NCBI GenBank assembly: GCA_913778205.1
Contig: CAJYUW010000047.1
Coordinates: forward strand, 17,999-81,998
Direction of reading: 5' to 3'
From: an uncultured Curtobacterium sp.
Lineage (GTDB): Bacteria > Actinomycetota > Actinomycetes > Actinomycetales > Microbacteriaceae
DNA length: 64,000 bases
This document shows, piece after piece, positions 24,571 through 34,231 of this stretch. Under the pieces are notes generated by a model. That model was not told where the DNA came from and made no database searches. It saw nothing but the letters and a program-made list of their open reading frames with translations. A program made the position numbers and the translations under genes. The first letter of the stretch is position 1, and every line of letters starts with the position of its first letter.

Positions 24571-24711
24571 GCGTCGTCGCTGCCGATCGACACGCCCGCT
24601 GTCGTACGACGACGGCACCGTCGATCCACGACGGTGCCACGACCGCGCGATGCCGCAACGGCGTGCCCCCCCCCCCGACGGAAGAGGGCCCCCGCCACGG
24701 GACCCGGCGGG
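24571..24711. repeat. Intergenic palindromes and an 11-C tract after the MFS and mrp genes
   Basis: Convergent gap. It contains GTCGTACGAC (24601-24610), a perfect 10-bp inverted repeat (GGCACCGTCG, 24614-24623; CGACGGTGCC, 24629-24638), a homopolymer of eleven C (24666-24676) and a small CCCGCC/GGCGGG hairpin (24691-24711) that could end the mrp transcript. The first part resembles the element at 21074-21205. Confidence 0.5.
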
Positions 24712-24719
24712 CGGCGCGG

Positions 24720-25073
24720 CTACTCGGTGTCGTCGTGCAGCAGGGCGTCGTGCCGGTGTTCGCCCGACCGCAACCCGGCACGCGCGATCATGTGCGTCGA
24801 CACCGGCACCAGGAAGAGCTGGAACACCATGACCGGCAGGACGAGCCACAGCGCCGTCCACGTCCACACCGCCACGACCACCGCCGCGAGCGCCAGCGCC
24901 AGGCCGAGCACCTGCGGCTTCGCCATCGCGTGCAGCCGGACGAGCGGGTCCGGGAACCGGACGATGCCGACCGCGGCGCCGAGCGAGAGCACGGACCCGA
25001 CGAGCAGCAGTCCGATCGCGATCCACGCGCGGACGCCCGCGCCCGCCACGAAGGCCTCGATGAGGTCGATCAC
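24720..25073 (-). CDS. mrpG: Mrp antiporter subunit G
   Basis: A 117-residue subunit of the multi-component Na+(K+)/H+ antiporter, with three transmembrane segments and the PhaG/MnhG signature GIVRFPDPLVRLHAMAK. GTG 25073 follows the TAG stop of mrpF without any gap. Last gene of the mrp operon. The C-terminal tail is His/Asp-rich (EHRHDALLHDDTE). Confidence 0.88.
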   Translation of the reverse strand: MIDLIEAFVAGAGVRAWIAIGLLLVGSVLSLGAAVGIVRFPDPLVRLHAMAKPQVLGLALALAAVVVAVWTWTALWLVLPVMVFQLFLVPVSTHMIARAGLRSGEHRHDALLHDDTE

Positions 25074-25412
25074 CTACGCCTCCTCCTCGATCGCGTGCTC
25101 CGGCGTCGTCGCGTCCACGCCCTCGTCGGAGGGATCGGACGACGGGGTGACCGCCCGGGCGACGGCGATGGTCGCGAACACGCTCGTCGCCGCGATGACG
25201 ACGAGCACGGGCACGGCGGTCACGTCGCGCCGCAGGACCATGGCGGCGGCGATCACCAGCAACGCCGTGGTCAGCACCATGTCCGACCCGATCATGCGGT
25301 CGAGGATCGTCGGGCCGCGGACGATCCGCCCCACGGCGAGCACGAGCGTCGCGCCCAGGAGCAGGAGGACGAGGGCCACCAACACCGCCATCACGGCAAC
25401 CGCGGCGCTCAC
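25074..25412 (-). CDS. mrpF: Mrp antiporter subunit F
   Basis: A 112-residue membrane subunit with three transmembrane segments and the MnhF/PhaF motif GPTILDRMIGSDMV. GTG 25412 overlaps mrpE by 4 bp (GTGA). The C-terminal tail beyond the last helix is acidic (DPSDEGVDATTPEHAIEEEA) and longer than in minimal family members. Confidence 0.88.
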   Translation of the reverse strand: MSAAVAVMAVLVALVLLLLGATLVLAVGRIVRGPTILDRMIGSDMVLTTALLVIAAAMVLRRDVTAVPVLVVIAATSVFATIAVARAVTPSSDPSDEGVDATTPEHAIEEEA

Positions 25413-25990
25413 CGGGCGACCTCGGGGAGCGGCTCGGACAACCCGGAGACGTCCTGCGACGAGCCGAGGGCGCGGATGACCATGGCCTCGATCCGGAGCG
25501 CCGTCCGTCGTTCGGCCTCGACCTGCTCCGTGCGCTCGGTGTCGAGCACGTGCAGCAGGACCCGCCGGTGCCGGAGGTCGACGTCGGCGACGTACGACCC
25601 CGGGACCAGCGAGATCGCGATCGTCGCGAGGGTGAAGGTCATCTCCGACGTCGTGTGGAGCTGCACGAGGACGATCGAGCTGCGCCGCACCCCGCGCGGT
25701 CGGAACGCGGCCCACGCCACCCGGAACGACGCGGCGACGACGAAGCCGCTCCACACCACGAGGAACCACAGCGCGGACGGCACCGAGAACCTGGCCGACA
25801 GCGGCACCGGCGGCAGCGGGAGCAGCTGCGTCACGAGCAGCGCCACGACGAGACCGCACAGCAACGTGAGCGGCGTCCACGACCCCCACAGCAGTGCCCA
25901 GAGGACGGTCAGCCCCGCGACGAGCGGCACCTCGTAGCGCCAGGCGACGGCGATCCGTCGCGCATTGGTGATGCGTCGCGTCTCGCTCAC
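25409..25990 (-). CDS. mrpE: Mrp antiporter subunit E
   Basis: A 193-residue MnhE/PhaE subunit: three N-terminal transmembrane segments (WALLWGSWTPLTLLCGLVVA is typical) then a cytoplasmic domain with LHTTSEMTFTLATIAISLVP and SYVADVDLRHRRVLLHVLD, the family's conserved LT-TPGT-like region in variant form. GTG 25990 overlaps mrpD by 4 bp. Required for antiporter assembly in characterised systems. Confidence 0.88.
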   Translation of the reverse strand: MSETRRITNARRIAVAWRYEVPLVAGLTVLWALLWGSWTPLTLLCGLVVALLVTQLLPLPPVPLSARFSVPSALWFLVVWSGFVVAASFRVAWAAFRPRGVRRSSIVLVQLHTTSEMTFTLATIAISLVPGSYVADVDLRHRRVLLHVLDTERTEQVEAERRTALRIEAMVIRALGSSQDVSGLSEPLPEVAR

Positions 25991-27678
25991 CGCGCACCCC
26001 CGAGGACGGCCTGCACGTAGCGGTCGGGTGACTCGAGCGACTCCGCGGCGCGGGTCGCGTAGCCGTACAGCGGCCCGGCGAGGACCGTGAGCGCGACCGA
26101 GCCGAGGACCGCGACGGTCGTCACGCCGACGAGCATCCGTGGCAGGTGCTGGCGTTCCGGTGCCTCGCCCGCGACCGCCGTGGACCCCGTCGCCGGACGG
26201 GAGGCGGTGCTCACGTGCGCCGCGTCGGTCACCGTCACCGAGCCTCCAGGGTGGTACGCCTCGCCGCTCTCCTCGGACACCGTCAGCGGCGCCGGTTCCG
26301 GCGCGCGCAGGTGCGCGTGCGGCTCGGCCGTGCTCGCGTGCGGCGCGGCCGGCTCGGCGGCGGGGCGCGGCCGCCAGAAGGCGGCGTCCCACACGCGCAT
26401 GAGCGCGTACAGCGTCAGGAGGCTCGTCACGACCCCGGCGGCGATCGTCGCGTACGCGAGCGGCGAGCCGTCCTCGGCCGCGGCGCGGAAGAGACCGAGC
26501 TTCCCGATGAACCCGGAGAAGGGCGGGATCCCGCCGAGGTTGAACGCCGGGACGAGGTAGAGCGCGGCGAGCAGCGGCGCGGCCTTGAGGAGCCCACCGA
26601 GCGACCGCGTCGACGTCGTCCCGCCGACGCGCTCCATCAGCCCCGAGACGAGGAACAGGGTCGTCTGCACGACGATGTGGTGCACCGTGTAGAACACCGC
26701 CGCGGCGGTGCCGACGACCGACCCGAGGCCGACACCCATCACCATGAAGCCGATGTGGCTGATGAGCGTGAAGGACAGGAGTCGCTTGACGTCGGTCTGC
26801 GACACCGCGCCGAGCACGCCGACCACCATCGTGAGGATCGCGACCACGAGCAACACGGTGTTGAGCTGCGGCCTCGGGAAGATGATCGTCTCGAGCCGGA
26901 TGATGGCGTAGATGCCGACCTTCGTCAGCAGGCCCGCGAACACCGCGGTGACCGGTGCGGGAGCCGTCGGGTACGAGTCCGGCAGCCAGAACGCGAGCGG
27001 GAAGACGGCCGCCTTGATCCCGAAGCCGATCAGCAGCATCGTGTGGAGCAGGAGCTGCACGTGCTCCGGCAGGCCGGCGACGCGCTCGGAGATCTGCGCG
27101 ATGTTGACCGTGCCGGTCGCGCCGTAGACGAGTCCGATGGCCGCGAGGAAGATCGCCGACGCCATGAGGCTCGTCACGATGTACGTCGTGCCCGCCCGGA
27201 CGCGCTGTTCGCTCCCGCCGACGGTGATGAGCACGTACGAGGCCACGAGCAGCATCTCGAACGCGACGTAGAGGTTGAAGAGGTCGCCCGCGATGAAGGA
27301 GTCGAGCACCCCGGCGGCGAGGACGAGGTAGGTCGGGTAGAAGATCGTGACCGGGGCGTCCTCGTCGTCGTCCGCCAGTCCCTGCCCGATCGAGAAGAGC
27401 AGGACGAGCAGCAGCACGCTGGCGCTCACGGTGAGGAGCAGCGCGCTCAGACGGTCGACCACGAGCGAGATGCCGTACGGCGCCTGCCAGCCGCCGACCT
27501 GCACGACGATCGTGCCGTGCCGGTCGACGAGCACCATGAGCGTCACCGCGACCGCGACCGCCACCGCGAGCACGCCGACGGTGATCGCCCGCTGCGTCTT
27601 CTGGTGGCGGACGAGCCCGAGCGCCGCGGCCGCGCCGAGCAGCGGGACGAGCACGAGGAGGGGGACGAGCCAGGTCAT
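25987..27678 (-). CDS. mrpD: Mrp antiporter subunit D, with His-rich insertion
   Basis: A 563-residue proton-translocating subunit homologous to complex I NuoM/NuoN, with about fourteen transmembrane segments. Conserved elements: FEMLLVASYVL (Glu in helix 5), GFGIKAAVFPLAFWLPDSYP (Lys in helix 7), LLTKVGIYAIIR, and HHIVVQTTLFLVSG. Between the penultimate and last helices (residues ~436-514) is an insertion of about 79 hydrophilic residues with many His, Pro, Ala and Glu (PHASTAEPHAHLRAPEPAP), which most MrpD proteins lack. ATG 27678 overlaps mrpC (ATGA). Confidence 0.9.
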   Translation of the reverse strand: MTWLVPLLVLVPLLGAAAALGLVRHQKTQRAITVGVLAVAVAVAVTLMVLVDRHGTIVVQVGGWQAPYGISLVVDRLSALLLTVSASVLLLVLLFSIGQGLADDDEDAPVTIFYPTYLVLAAGVLDSFIAGDLFNLYVAFEMLLVASYVLITVGGSEQRVRAGTTYIVTSLMASAIFLAAIGLVYGATGTVNIAQISERVAGLPEHVQLLLHTMLLIGFGIKAAVFPLAFWLPDSYPTAPAPVTAVFAGLLTKVGIYAIIRLETIIFPRPQLNTVLLVVAILTMVVGVLGAVSQTDVKRLLSFTLISHIGFMVMGVGLGSVVGTAAAVFYTVHHIVVQTTLFLVSGLMERVGGTTSTRSLGGLLKAAPLLAALYLVPAFNLGGIPPFSGFIGKLGLFRAAAEDGSPLAYATIAAGVVTSLLTLYALMRVWDAAFWRPRPAAEPAAPHASTAEPHAHLRAPEPAPLTVSEESGEAYHPGGSVTVTDAAHVSTASRPATGSTAVAGEAPERQHLPRMLVGVTTVAVLGSVALTVLAGPLYGYATRAAESLESPDRYVQAVLGGAR

Positions 27679-28106
27679 CGGGCGTTCTCCTCCTGCTGGG
27701 CGGACTCGGGGTCGGTGTCGAGCTCGGGGTCGTCGTCGCCGGGGTCCGCGTCGTCGTCGCGTCGTCGACCGATCGCGACGTCGGCCTCGTCGACCTCGAC
27801 CTCGTCCGCCCGGGACAGCTTCCACGAGCGGTGGATCAGGGCGAGGAGGAACGCGCTCACGGCGAACGTGATGACGATGGCGGTCAGGGCGAAGGCCTGG
27901 GGGAGCGGATCGGTGATCCCCTCGGCGGACTTCCCGATCGGCGGCTTGCCCGCTGCGCCGGACATGACGAGCAGGAGCAGGTTCAGGGCGTTGCCGAGGA
28001 GCAGGAACCCGAGCAGCATGCGGGTGAGCGAGCGTTCGAGCAGCAGGTAGACGCCGCACGAGAAGAGCACGGCCATCGCGATGACCAGGACGAGGGTGAC
28101 GGTCAC
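27675..28106 (-). CDS. mrpC: Mrp antiporter subunit C
   Basis: A 143-residue NuoK-like subunit with three transmembrane segments (RSLTRMLLGFLLLGNALNLL and DPLPQAFALTAIVITFAVSA are family signatures, the latter with the DPLPQALVLTAIVI-type motif). After the last helix comes an acidic cytoplasmic tail of about 40 residues (RRRDDDADPGDDDPELD). GTG 28106 overlaps mrpA (GTGA). Confidence 0.9.
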   Translation of the reverse strand: MTVTLVLVIAMAVLFSCGVYLLLERSLTRMLLGFLLLGNALNLLLLVMSGAAGKPPIGKSAEGITDPLPQAFALTAIVITFAVSAFLLALIHRSWKLSRADEVEVDEADVAIGRRRDDDADPGDDDPELDTDPESAQQEENAR

Positions 28107-31105
28107 GTGGCGCTCCCTTCCGGGGTGGCTGCGGCGGTGTCGCGCGCGGGGTCGTCCTCGGTGCCTGCGGACTGCGGGCGGTCGGTCCGCGGGCGGCTCG
28201 CCCGCGTGGCGTCGGACCGGGTCCGGCCGGACTCGCTCGTGTCGGCGATCGGGGCGCCGGCGTCCTCGAGCCGCTGCCGGTCGACCTCGGCGCCGAGGCT
28301 GCGGAGGACGTCGAGCACCAGACCGACGACCACGAGGTAGACGCCGATGTCGAAGAACGTCGCCGTGACGAACTCGACGTGCCCGAGGACGGGGACGGTC
28401 GCCTCGACGAACGCCGAGTACAGGGCCTCCCGTCCGGCGAACAGCGGGACGAGTGCCGTGACGGCCGCGGTCGCGACGCCGAGCCCGAGCAACCGACCCG
28501 CACGGACCGGAGCCGCGGCGCCGAGCTCGGCCGGGCCGCCCGCGAGGTACCGTGCCGCGAGCGCGATGCCGGCGACGAGGCCGCCCGCGAAGCCACCGCC
28601 CGCGGCGTTGTGCCCGGCGAAGAGCAGGTACACCGACAGCACGATGAGGCCGTGGAACAGGAGTCGGACGACCACGTCCAGGAGCGCCGAGCGCCCGGTC
28701 GGGATCGCCGCGCTCGTCGGCAGCCACGCGCGGGGCTCGCCGTCGGGCCGGTGCTTGTCGCTCGTCACGCTCGCCGGGAGGTCGCGCAGCCGCGGGAGGG
28801 TGTCCTCCCGGGACCGCACGAAGATCAGGCTCGCGACGCCGGTGGCCGCCGCGACCACGACCGTCAGCTCACCGAGCGTGTCCCAACCGCGGAGGTCGAC
28901 GAGTGCGACGTTCACCACGTTGAGGCCGTGCCCGAACGAGCTCGTCAGGGCGGGGATGTCCGGCCAGATCGGCTCGGCCACGCGCGACGACGCCGCGACG
29001 ACGACCACGATCGCGAGCGTGAGTCCGGCGAGCCCGGCGAACAGCGCCCGGACGATCCGGAAGCGCGAGGGGTTGGCCGTCGCGATCCGCGGGGGCAGAC
29101 GGCGCAGGACGAGGACGAACGCGATGAGCGTCACCGTCTCGACCACGAGCTGCGTGAGCGCGAGGTCGACCGCACCGTGCAGCACGAACAGCACCGACAT
29201 GCCGTACCCGGTGACCCCGACCAGGACCGCCGCGGCGAACCGGGTCTTCGCGGTGAGGACGGCGACCGCGGCGATGCCCATCACGACCACGACGGGGACC
29301 TGCCCCCACGAGTCCGCGAACCGGACCGAGAACGCCCACGGACCGCCGAGGACGAGGTTCAGGATCGCCCCGGCGACGAACACCGAGAGGATCACCGTCA
29401 GGTAGTACGGGAGCGATCCTCGCTGGAGCGCTGCCGTGAGTCCCGTCGCACCGCGGTCGAGTCCGCGCATCACCGCGCGGTAGGTGCCGGCAGCGCTCGG
29501 GGACCCCGCGAGCCGGTGCTGCAGAGCCTCGACCGGGCGACGCCCGAGGAACAGCGCGATCCCGCCGACGAGCGTGACCACCGAGATGCCGAGCGCCGGT
29601 TCGAGCCCGTGCCAGAGCGCCAGGTGCGGGACCGGGGCGGAGCCGGACGACGCGGCGCTCGCGGCCGGCTCGATACCCGTCGCCACGAGCGGCGTGAGGA
29701 CGCCGAGCAGGAGTCCGGCCACGCCGAGGACGGCGGGGACGGTGCCGAGCCCGTGCAGCCCGTGCGGCTCGGTCTCGGCCACGCCGGGCTTGCGGGCGAA
29801 CGCGCCCCACACGAACCGCGACGAGTACGCCACCGTCAGGACCGAGCCGACCGTGACGCCGACGAGCGCGAACCACGCCCACCCGGCGCCGCTGCCGTGC
29901 AGGGCCTCGACGAAGCCCGTGAGCACGGCCTCCTTCGCCACGAAGCCGATCGTCGGCGGCAGGCCGGCCATCGAGGCGAGTGCGAGCACCGTGACGACGA
30001 CGAGCCAGGGCATCCGACGTCCGAGGCCGCTCAGTCGCCCGAGGTCCCGGGTGCCGGTCACGTGGTCGATCGCCCCGACGACGAGGAACAGCGTCGACTT
30101 GAAGGTCGCGTGGGCCACGAGGAGCGCGACGCCGCCGAGTGCGATCGCCGGCTCGCCCCAACCGACGGCGAGGACGAGGAAGCCGAGCTGGGCGACGGTG
30201 CCGTACGCGAGCAGCAGCTTGAGGTCGGTCTGGCGCAGGGCCCGGTAGCCGCCGACGACCATGCCGAGGACCCCGAGCACCGTCACGGTCTCGCGCCACC
30301 CCGTCACCAGTGCGAACGCCGGGGCGAGCCGGGCGACGAGGTAGATGCCGGCCTTGACCATCGCCGCGGCGTGGAGGTACGCGCTCACCGGGGTCGGTGC
30401 GGCCATCGCGGCGGGGAGCCAGAAGTGGAAGGGGACGATCGCCGACTTCGTCAGGGCGCCGAGCAGGACGAGCGCGACCGAGACGGGCACGAGCGCGCCG
30501 CCCGACGCCACCAGCTCCGGGCCGGCGTCGACGATCGCGCTGAGCGAGGTCGTGCCGGCGCGGACGGAGAGCACCACGAGCCCGGCGAGCATCGCGAGTC
30601 CGCCGGCGGTGGTCACGACGAGCGCCTGCATGGCGGCCGCGCGGCTCGCCCGCTTCACGGCGTCGTGCCCGATGAGCAGGTAGGAGAAGACCGTCGTGGC
30701 CTCCCACAGCACGAACAGCACGATGACGTCGTCGGCGATCACGAGCCCGTACATCGAGCCGGCGAACGCGGTCAGGACCCCGGCGAACCGACCGAGGCCG
30801 ACCTCGCGCTCCTCGAAGTACGACGCGCAGTAGACGAGCACGAGGGTGCCGACCACCGTCACGACGAGCGCGAGTACCCACGACAACGCGTCGACGCGGA
30901 GGCCGATCACGAGCTCGAGTTCCGGCACCCAGTCGAAACGCTCACGGACCCCGGCGCCGAGGGCCCCCGGCGTCTGGACGATCGTCAGGACGGCGGCGGC
31001 GGCCGGGGCGACGGCCGCGACGAGGAAGACGCGTCGCCCGAGCCAGGGTGTGAGCGCCGGCACGAGGAGCGACAGCACCGCGAACGCGACGAGGACGGTG
31101 ACCAT
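28103..31105 (-). CDS. mrpA: Mrp antiporter subunit A with fused MnhB domain
   Basis: A 1000-residue NuoL-like antiporter core. The N-terminal ~500 residues carry the proton-translocating fold ([70 protein letters not shown]). The C-terminal third holds the MbhD/MbhE-like and MnhB (PF04039) regions ([20 protein letters not shown]), so no separate mrpB exists. A polar, low-complexity tail of about 55 residues ends the protein. ATG 31105 has a strong GAGGAGGTG ribosome site. First gene of the A(B)-C-D-E-F-G operon; the complex exports Na+ in exchange for H+ and supports salt and alkaline tolerance. Confidence 0.92.
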   Translation of the reverse strand: MVTVLVAFAVLSLLVPALTPWLGRRVFLVAAVAPAAAAVLTIVQTPGALGAGVRERFDWVPELELVIGLRVDALSWVLALVVTVVGTLVLVYCASYFEEREVGLGRFAGVLTAFAGSMYGLVIADDVIVLFVLWEATTVFSYLLIGHDAVKRASRAAAMQALVVTTAGGLAMLAGLVVLSVRAGTTSLSAIVDAGPELVASGGALVPVSVALVLLGALTKSAIVPFHFWLPAAMAAPTPVSAYLHAAAMVKAGIYLVARLAPAFALVTGWRETVTVLGVLGMVVGGYRALRQTDLKLLLAYGTVAQLGFLVLAVGWGEPAIALGGVALLVAHATFKSTLFLVVGAIDHVTGTRDLGRLSGLGRRMPWLVVVTVLALASMAGLPPTIGFVAKEAVLTGFVEALHGSGAGWAWFALVGVTVGSVLTVAYSSRFVWGAFARKPGVAETEPHGLHGLGTVPAVLGVAGLLLGVLTPLVATGIEPAASAASSGSAPVPHLALWHGLEPALGISVVTLVGGIALFLGRRPVEALQHRLAGSPSAAGTYRAVMRGLDRGATGLTAALQRGSLPYYLTVILSVFVAGAILNLVLGGPWAFSVRFADSWGQVPVVVVMGIAAVAVLTAKTRFAAAVLVGVTGYGMSVLFVLHGAVDLALTQLVVETVTLIAFVLVLRRLPPRIATANPSRFRIVRALFAGLAGLTLAIVVVVAASSRVAEPIWPDIPALTSSFGHGLNVVNVALVDLRGWDTLGELTVVVAAATGVASLIFVRSREDTLPRLRDLPASVTSDKHRPDGEPRAWLPTSAAIPTGRSALLDVVVRLLFHGLIVLSVYLLFAGHNAAGGGFAGGLVAGIALAARYLAGGPAELGAAAPVRAGRLLGLGVATAAVTALVPLFAGREALYSAFVEATVPVLGHVEFVTATFFDIGVYLVVVGLVLDVLRSLGAEVDRQRLEDAGAPIADTSESGRTRSDATRASRPRTDRPQSAGTEDDPARDTAAATPEGSAT

Positions 31106-31263
31106 GGGGCACCTCCTCGGGGTCGGGCTGCAGTCCGGCTCACTGGATGCTCCCAGGGTACCGAGCAACCGATGCGGAGAACCTGTACGCCCGGACAGGC
31201 GGCGCGGCGCCCGGCGAGCCGGCAGGATGCGGTCGCTCCATCGAGTCCGAGGATATGAAATGC

Positions 31264-31292
31264 TTGCGTGTGATATTTCGAACGGTTAGCAT
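31264..31292 (+). promoter_or_regulatory. Promoter of the heptose/glycan operon
   Basis: TTGCGT (31264-31269), a 17-bp spacer and TAGCAT (31287-31292) within an AT-richer patch (ATATGAAATGC, GATATTTCG) 41 bp before gmhA. The 227-bp gap between mrpA and gmhA holds nothing else recognisable. Confidence 0.6.
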
Positions 31293-31332
31293 AGATCCGC
31301 ATCCACCCGGGGCGCGAACGAGAGGACACCCG

Positions 31333-31977
31333 ATGCGCAGCATGGAACGGATCTTCCGCGACACCATCGCGGTCAAGGAGCGTGTGCTCCAGGACCGCAC
31401 GCTGCTCGACACGGCCGACGCCGTGGCGGACGCGATGATCGCCACCTACCGCAGCGGCGGGCGGGTCTACTTCTGCGGGAACGGCGGCAGCGCCGCCGAT
31501 GCGCAGCACTTCGCGGCGGAACTGAGCGGTCACTTCATCTTCGACCGACCGCCCCTCGCCGCCGAAGCACTCCACGGGAACGCTTCGCACATGACCGCGG
31601 TCGCGAACGACTACGACTACGAGAGCGTGTTCGCGCGGGCGCTGGCCGGATCCGCACGGCCCGGGGACCTGCTCGTCGCGATCAGCACGTCAGGCAACTC
31701 CGGGAGCATCGTCCGCGCCGCCGAGACCGCACGGGTCAACGGCGTCACCGTTGTCGCGATGACGGGGGCAGGCGGCGGCGCACTCGCGACCCACGCGGAC
31801 TTTGCCCTTCGTGTGCCGTCGGACGAGACCGGCCGTGTCCAGGAATCGCACATCGTGTTCGTCCATGCGATCTCGGAGCGCGTCGAGCACGTGCTCTTCG
31901 CCGACGAGTACCAGCTCTCCGGCGAGCGTCCGTGCGCGCTCGAGACCGCCGATGTGGTCGCTCTTCCTCGACCGTGA
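31333..31977 (+). CDS. gmhA: Sedoheptulose 7-phosphate isomerase GmhA
   Basis: A 214-residue SIS-domain isomerase that converts sedoheptulose 7-phosphate to D-glycero-D-manno-heptose 7-phosphate, first step of nucleotide-heptose synthesis. Signatures: [20 protein letters not shown], the SIS serine motif [19 protein letters not shown] and the C-terminal [17 protein letters not shown] 31333 (GAGAGGA ribosome site) is preferred over ATG 31342. The end overlaps the phosphatase gene by 26 bp. Head of the island that follows the mrp operon in divergent orientation. Confidence 0.9.
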   Translation: MRSMERIFRDTIAVKERVLQDRTLLDTADAVADAMIATYRSGGRVYFCGNGGSAADAQHFAAELSGHFIFDRPPLAAEALHGNASHMTAVANDYDYESVFARALAGSARPGDLLVAISTSGNSGSIVRAAETARVNGVTVVAMTGAGGGALATHADFALRVPSDETGRVQESHIVFVHAISERVEHVLFADEYQLSGERPCALETADVVALPRP

Positions 31978-32470
31978 CGGCGTGGTCAACCGACGGATCG
32001 TCGGTGACTACGTCCGTGGCCTCGACGATTTCGAGTTCCTCCCCGGCGTCCTCGGAGCGCTCGCCGCGCTCGCGCGATGGGCGCCGCGGATCGTCGTCGT
32101 GACGAACCAGCAGGGCATCGCCCGCGGGCTGATGACCGCCGAGTCCGTCGATGCGGTGCACGCATCGATGCTCGCACGGGTCACCTCTGCGGGAGGGCGC
32201 ATCGACGACGTGCTCGTCTGCCCGCACCTGGCCGGGTCGTGTCGGTGCCGAAAGCCGCTCCCGGGCCTCGCGCTGGACTGGCTCGACGCTCACCCCGAGG
32301 TCGACCCTGCGCGCTCGGTCATGATCGGGGACTCTGACTCCGACATCGCCATGGGACGCGCGCTCGCCAACCACACCGGCGGATGCCGAACTGTCCGGAT
32401 CGGTTCCGAGGACCTCTCGGCCGACCAGTCCTTCCCCTCCCTCGCCGCGTTCGCCGCGTCGATCGCCTGA
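31952..32470 (+). CDS. gmhB: D-glycero-D-manno-heptose 1,7-bisphosphate 7-phosphatase GmhB
   Basis: A 172-residue HAD-superfamily histidinol-phosphatase-like enzyme. HAD motif I is FLDRDGVVN; the zinc motif [13 protein letters not shown] (Cys-His...Cys-Cys) and the Lys that follows are diagnostic for GmhB; motif IV is [15 protein letters not shown] 31952 lies inside the end of gmhA, so translation is coupled. In the HddA/HddC branch this enzyme removes the 7-phosphate from the alpha-configured bisphosphate; anomer specificity is inferred from the partner kinase. Confidence 0.9.
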   Translation: MWSLFLDRDGVVNRRIVGDYVRGLDDFEFLPGVLGALAALARWAPRIVVVTNQQGIARGLMTAESVDAVHASMLARVTSAGGRIDDVLVCPHLAGSCRCRKPLPGLALDWLDAHPEVDPARSVMIGDSDSDIAMGRALANHTGGCRTVRIGSEDLSADQSFPSLAAFAASIA

Positions 32471-32496
32471 CAGCCGTCCGAACGGAGAACAGAGCC

Positions 32497-33537
32497 ATGC
32501 ACACGATCCGCAGCCGCGCACCCCTCCGCCTCGGTCTCGGTGGTGGTGGGACCGATGTGTCGCCGTACTCCGAGGACTTCGGTGGCCGGGTCCTCAGCGT
32601 CACCATCGATCGCTACGCCTACGCGACGGTGTCCCCGGCGGTGTCAGGCCTCGAGTTCCACTCTCCTGATCGGCAGTGCACCGGCCGGGCGACGCACGCG
32701 GAGCTCGACACGCTCCGCGCTGACTTCGGACTGCACGTCGCGGTCTACCGCCGCATGATCCGCGACCACAACGACGGCCAGGACGTCGCACTCCGGCTCG
32801 CCACCGAGGTCGATGCCCCGCCGGGGTCGGGCCTCGGCTCCTCCTCGGCGCTCGTCGTCGCCATGGTGCAGGCGATGGCCGGATTCCTCGGGGTGAGCCT
32901 CGGGCAGTACGACCTCGCGCGCACGGCCTGGGAGATCGAACGCGTGGACCTCGGGCTCGCTGGCGGGTGGCAGGACCAGTACAGCGCGGTGTTCGGGGGA
33001 TTCAACTACATGGAGGATGACGGCGACCGCATCGTCGTGAACCCCCTGCGGATCCGGCGAGAGGTGCACGCGGAACTCGAGGCGTCACTCCTCCTCTACT
33101 TCGGTGGTGTGTCACGAGACTCCGCCGAGGTCATCGAACAGCAGCAGCGGAACGTCGTCGCAGGCCGTGAGGACGCGCTCGATGCGACCCACGCCGTCCG
33201 GGCGGAGGCCGAGCGGATGAAGAACGCGCTGCTCGTCGGCGACGTCCCGGCCTTCGCTGCCAGCCTGCACGAAGGCTGGCTCGCGAAGAAGCGAACGGCA
33301 GCGATCATCAGCAACGCGGCCATCGAGCGGGCACACGAGGTCGCGTCGCGGCACGGGATGATCGCCGGCAAGGTCTCGGGAGCGGGAGGAGGCGGCTTCA
33401 TGATGCTCGTCGTCGACCCTGAGCGACGACTCGAGGTGGCCCGCGCGCTCGAGGCGGAGTGCGGCGGAACCGTGACCGGAGCCCACGTGACCCAGCACGG
33501 CGTCGAGTCGTGGTCCGTGACGAAGGCGGTGCGCTGA
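32497..33537 (+). CDS. hddA: D-glycero-alpha-D-manno-heptose 7-phosphate kinase HddA
   Basis: A 346-residue GHMP-family kinase that phosphorylates C1 of D-glycero-D-manno-heptose 7-phosphate. Signatures: [20 protein letters not shown] at the N-terminus (HddA type), the ATP loop [15 protein letters not shown], and the C-terminal [17 protein letters not shown] 32497 with GGAG nine bases upstream. It shares one base with hddC (TGATG), so both are coupled. Confidence 0.9.
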   Translation: MHTIRSRAPLRLGLGGGGTDVSPYSEDFGGRVLSVTIDRYAYATVSPAVSGLEFHSPDRQCTGRATHAELDTLRADFGLHVAVYRRMIRDHNDGQDVALRLATEVDAPPGSGLGSSSALVVAMVQAMAGFLGVSLGQYDLARTAWEIERVDLGLAGGWQDQYSAVFGGFNYMEDDGDRIVVNPLRIRREVHAELEASLLLYFGGVSRDSAEVIEQQQRNVVAGREDALDATHAVRAEAERMKNALLVGDVPAFAASLHEGWLAKKRTAAIISNAAIERAHEVASRHGMIAGKVSGAGGGGFMMLVVDPERRLEVARALEAECGGTVTGAHVTQHGVESWSVTKAVR

Positions 33538-34220
33538 TGCAGGTGGTCGTACTCGCCGGCGGACTCGGGACCCGACTCCGCGGCGTCATCCCTGACGACA
33601 CTCCGAAGCCGATGGCGACGGTTGCTGACCGCCCCTTCCTCGAATGGCTGCTGGAGGACGGAGTGCGAGCAGGAGCGACCGACTTCGTCCTCCTCGTCGG
33701 GCACCGCGCGGAAGCCATCCGCGACCACTTCGGGTCCGCCTTCTCGGGGGTGCCCGTGCGGTACTCCACGGAGGCGAGCCCGCGGGGCACCGGCGGGGCG
33801 ATCCGGGACGCGCTCCCCCTCCTCCACGACCGCTTCGTCGTGATGAACGGGGACACGTACGCCCCCGTCGACCTCGGGGCGTTGACCGCGGCCCTGGACG
33901 ATGCCGACTTCGCGATGACCCTGGCAACAGTTCACGAGGTCGGACGCTTCGGAGGCGTCGACGCCGACGGTGCGCACGTCGTTGCACTCCGGGAGAAGGG
34001 GCAGACCGGGTCGGGGCGGATCAACGCGGGCGTCTACGGGATGCGGCGGCGCTTCGTCGAGTCGTTCCCGACCGAGTCCTTCGTGTCGTTCGAGCGAGAC
34101 GTCATGGAGGTGAGGATTCCGGACGTCAGACCCCCCTTCGTCGTCGCACACGAGCCGTTCTTCGACATCGGCGTGCCCGCCGACCTCCGAGCGGCCGATG
34201 CCTGGTTCCGCGGGCGCTGA
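33537..34220 (+). CDS. hddC: D-glycero-alpha-D-manno-heptose 1-phosphate guanylyltransferase HddC
   Basis: A 227-residue sugar nucleotidyltransferase that would form GDP-D-glycero-alpha-D-manno-heptose. The N-terminal signature is VVLAGGLGTRLRGVIPDDTP with KPM following; the metal-binding MNGDTY (Asp) and the C-terminal FFDIGVPADLRAA are present. Length fits HddC rather than longer GMP-type enzymes. It completes the gmhA-gmhB-hddA-hddC set. GTP rather than another NTP as donor is inferred from the family. Confidence 0.87.
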   Translation: MQVVVLAGGLGTRLRGVIPDDTPKPMATVADRPFLEWLLEDGVRAGATDFVLLVGHRAEAIRDHFGSAFSGVPVRYSTEASPRGTGGAIRDALPLLHDRFVVMNGDTYAPVDLGALTAALDDADFAMTLATVHEVGRFGGVDADGAHVVALREKGQTGSGRINAGVYGMRRRFVESFPTESFVSFERDVMEVRIPDVRPPFVVAHEPFFDIGVPADLRAADAWFRGR

Positions 34221-34231
34221 CGAACACCCCG

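Noticed and set aside
28379..31258. A 959-residue plus-strand open frame opposite mrpA
   Set aside because: Composition is Arg/Asp/Glu/His repeats without domain pattern; the opposite strand encodes an unmistakable MrpA.
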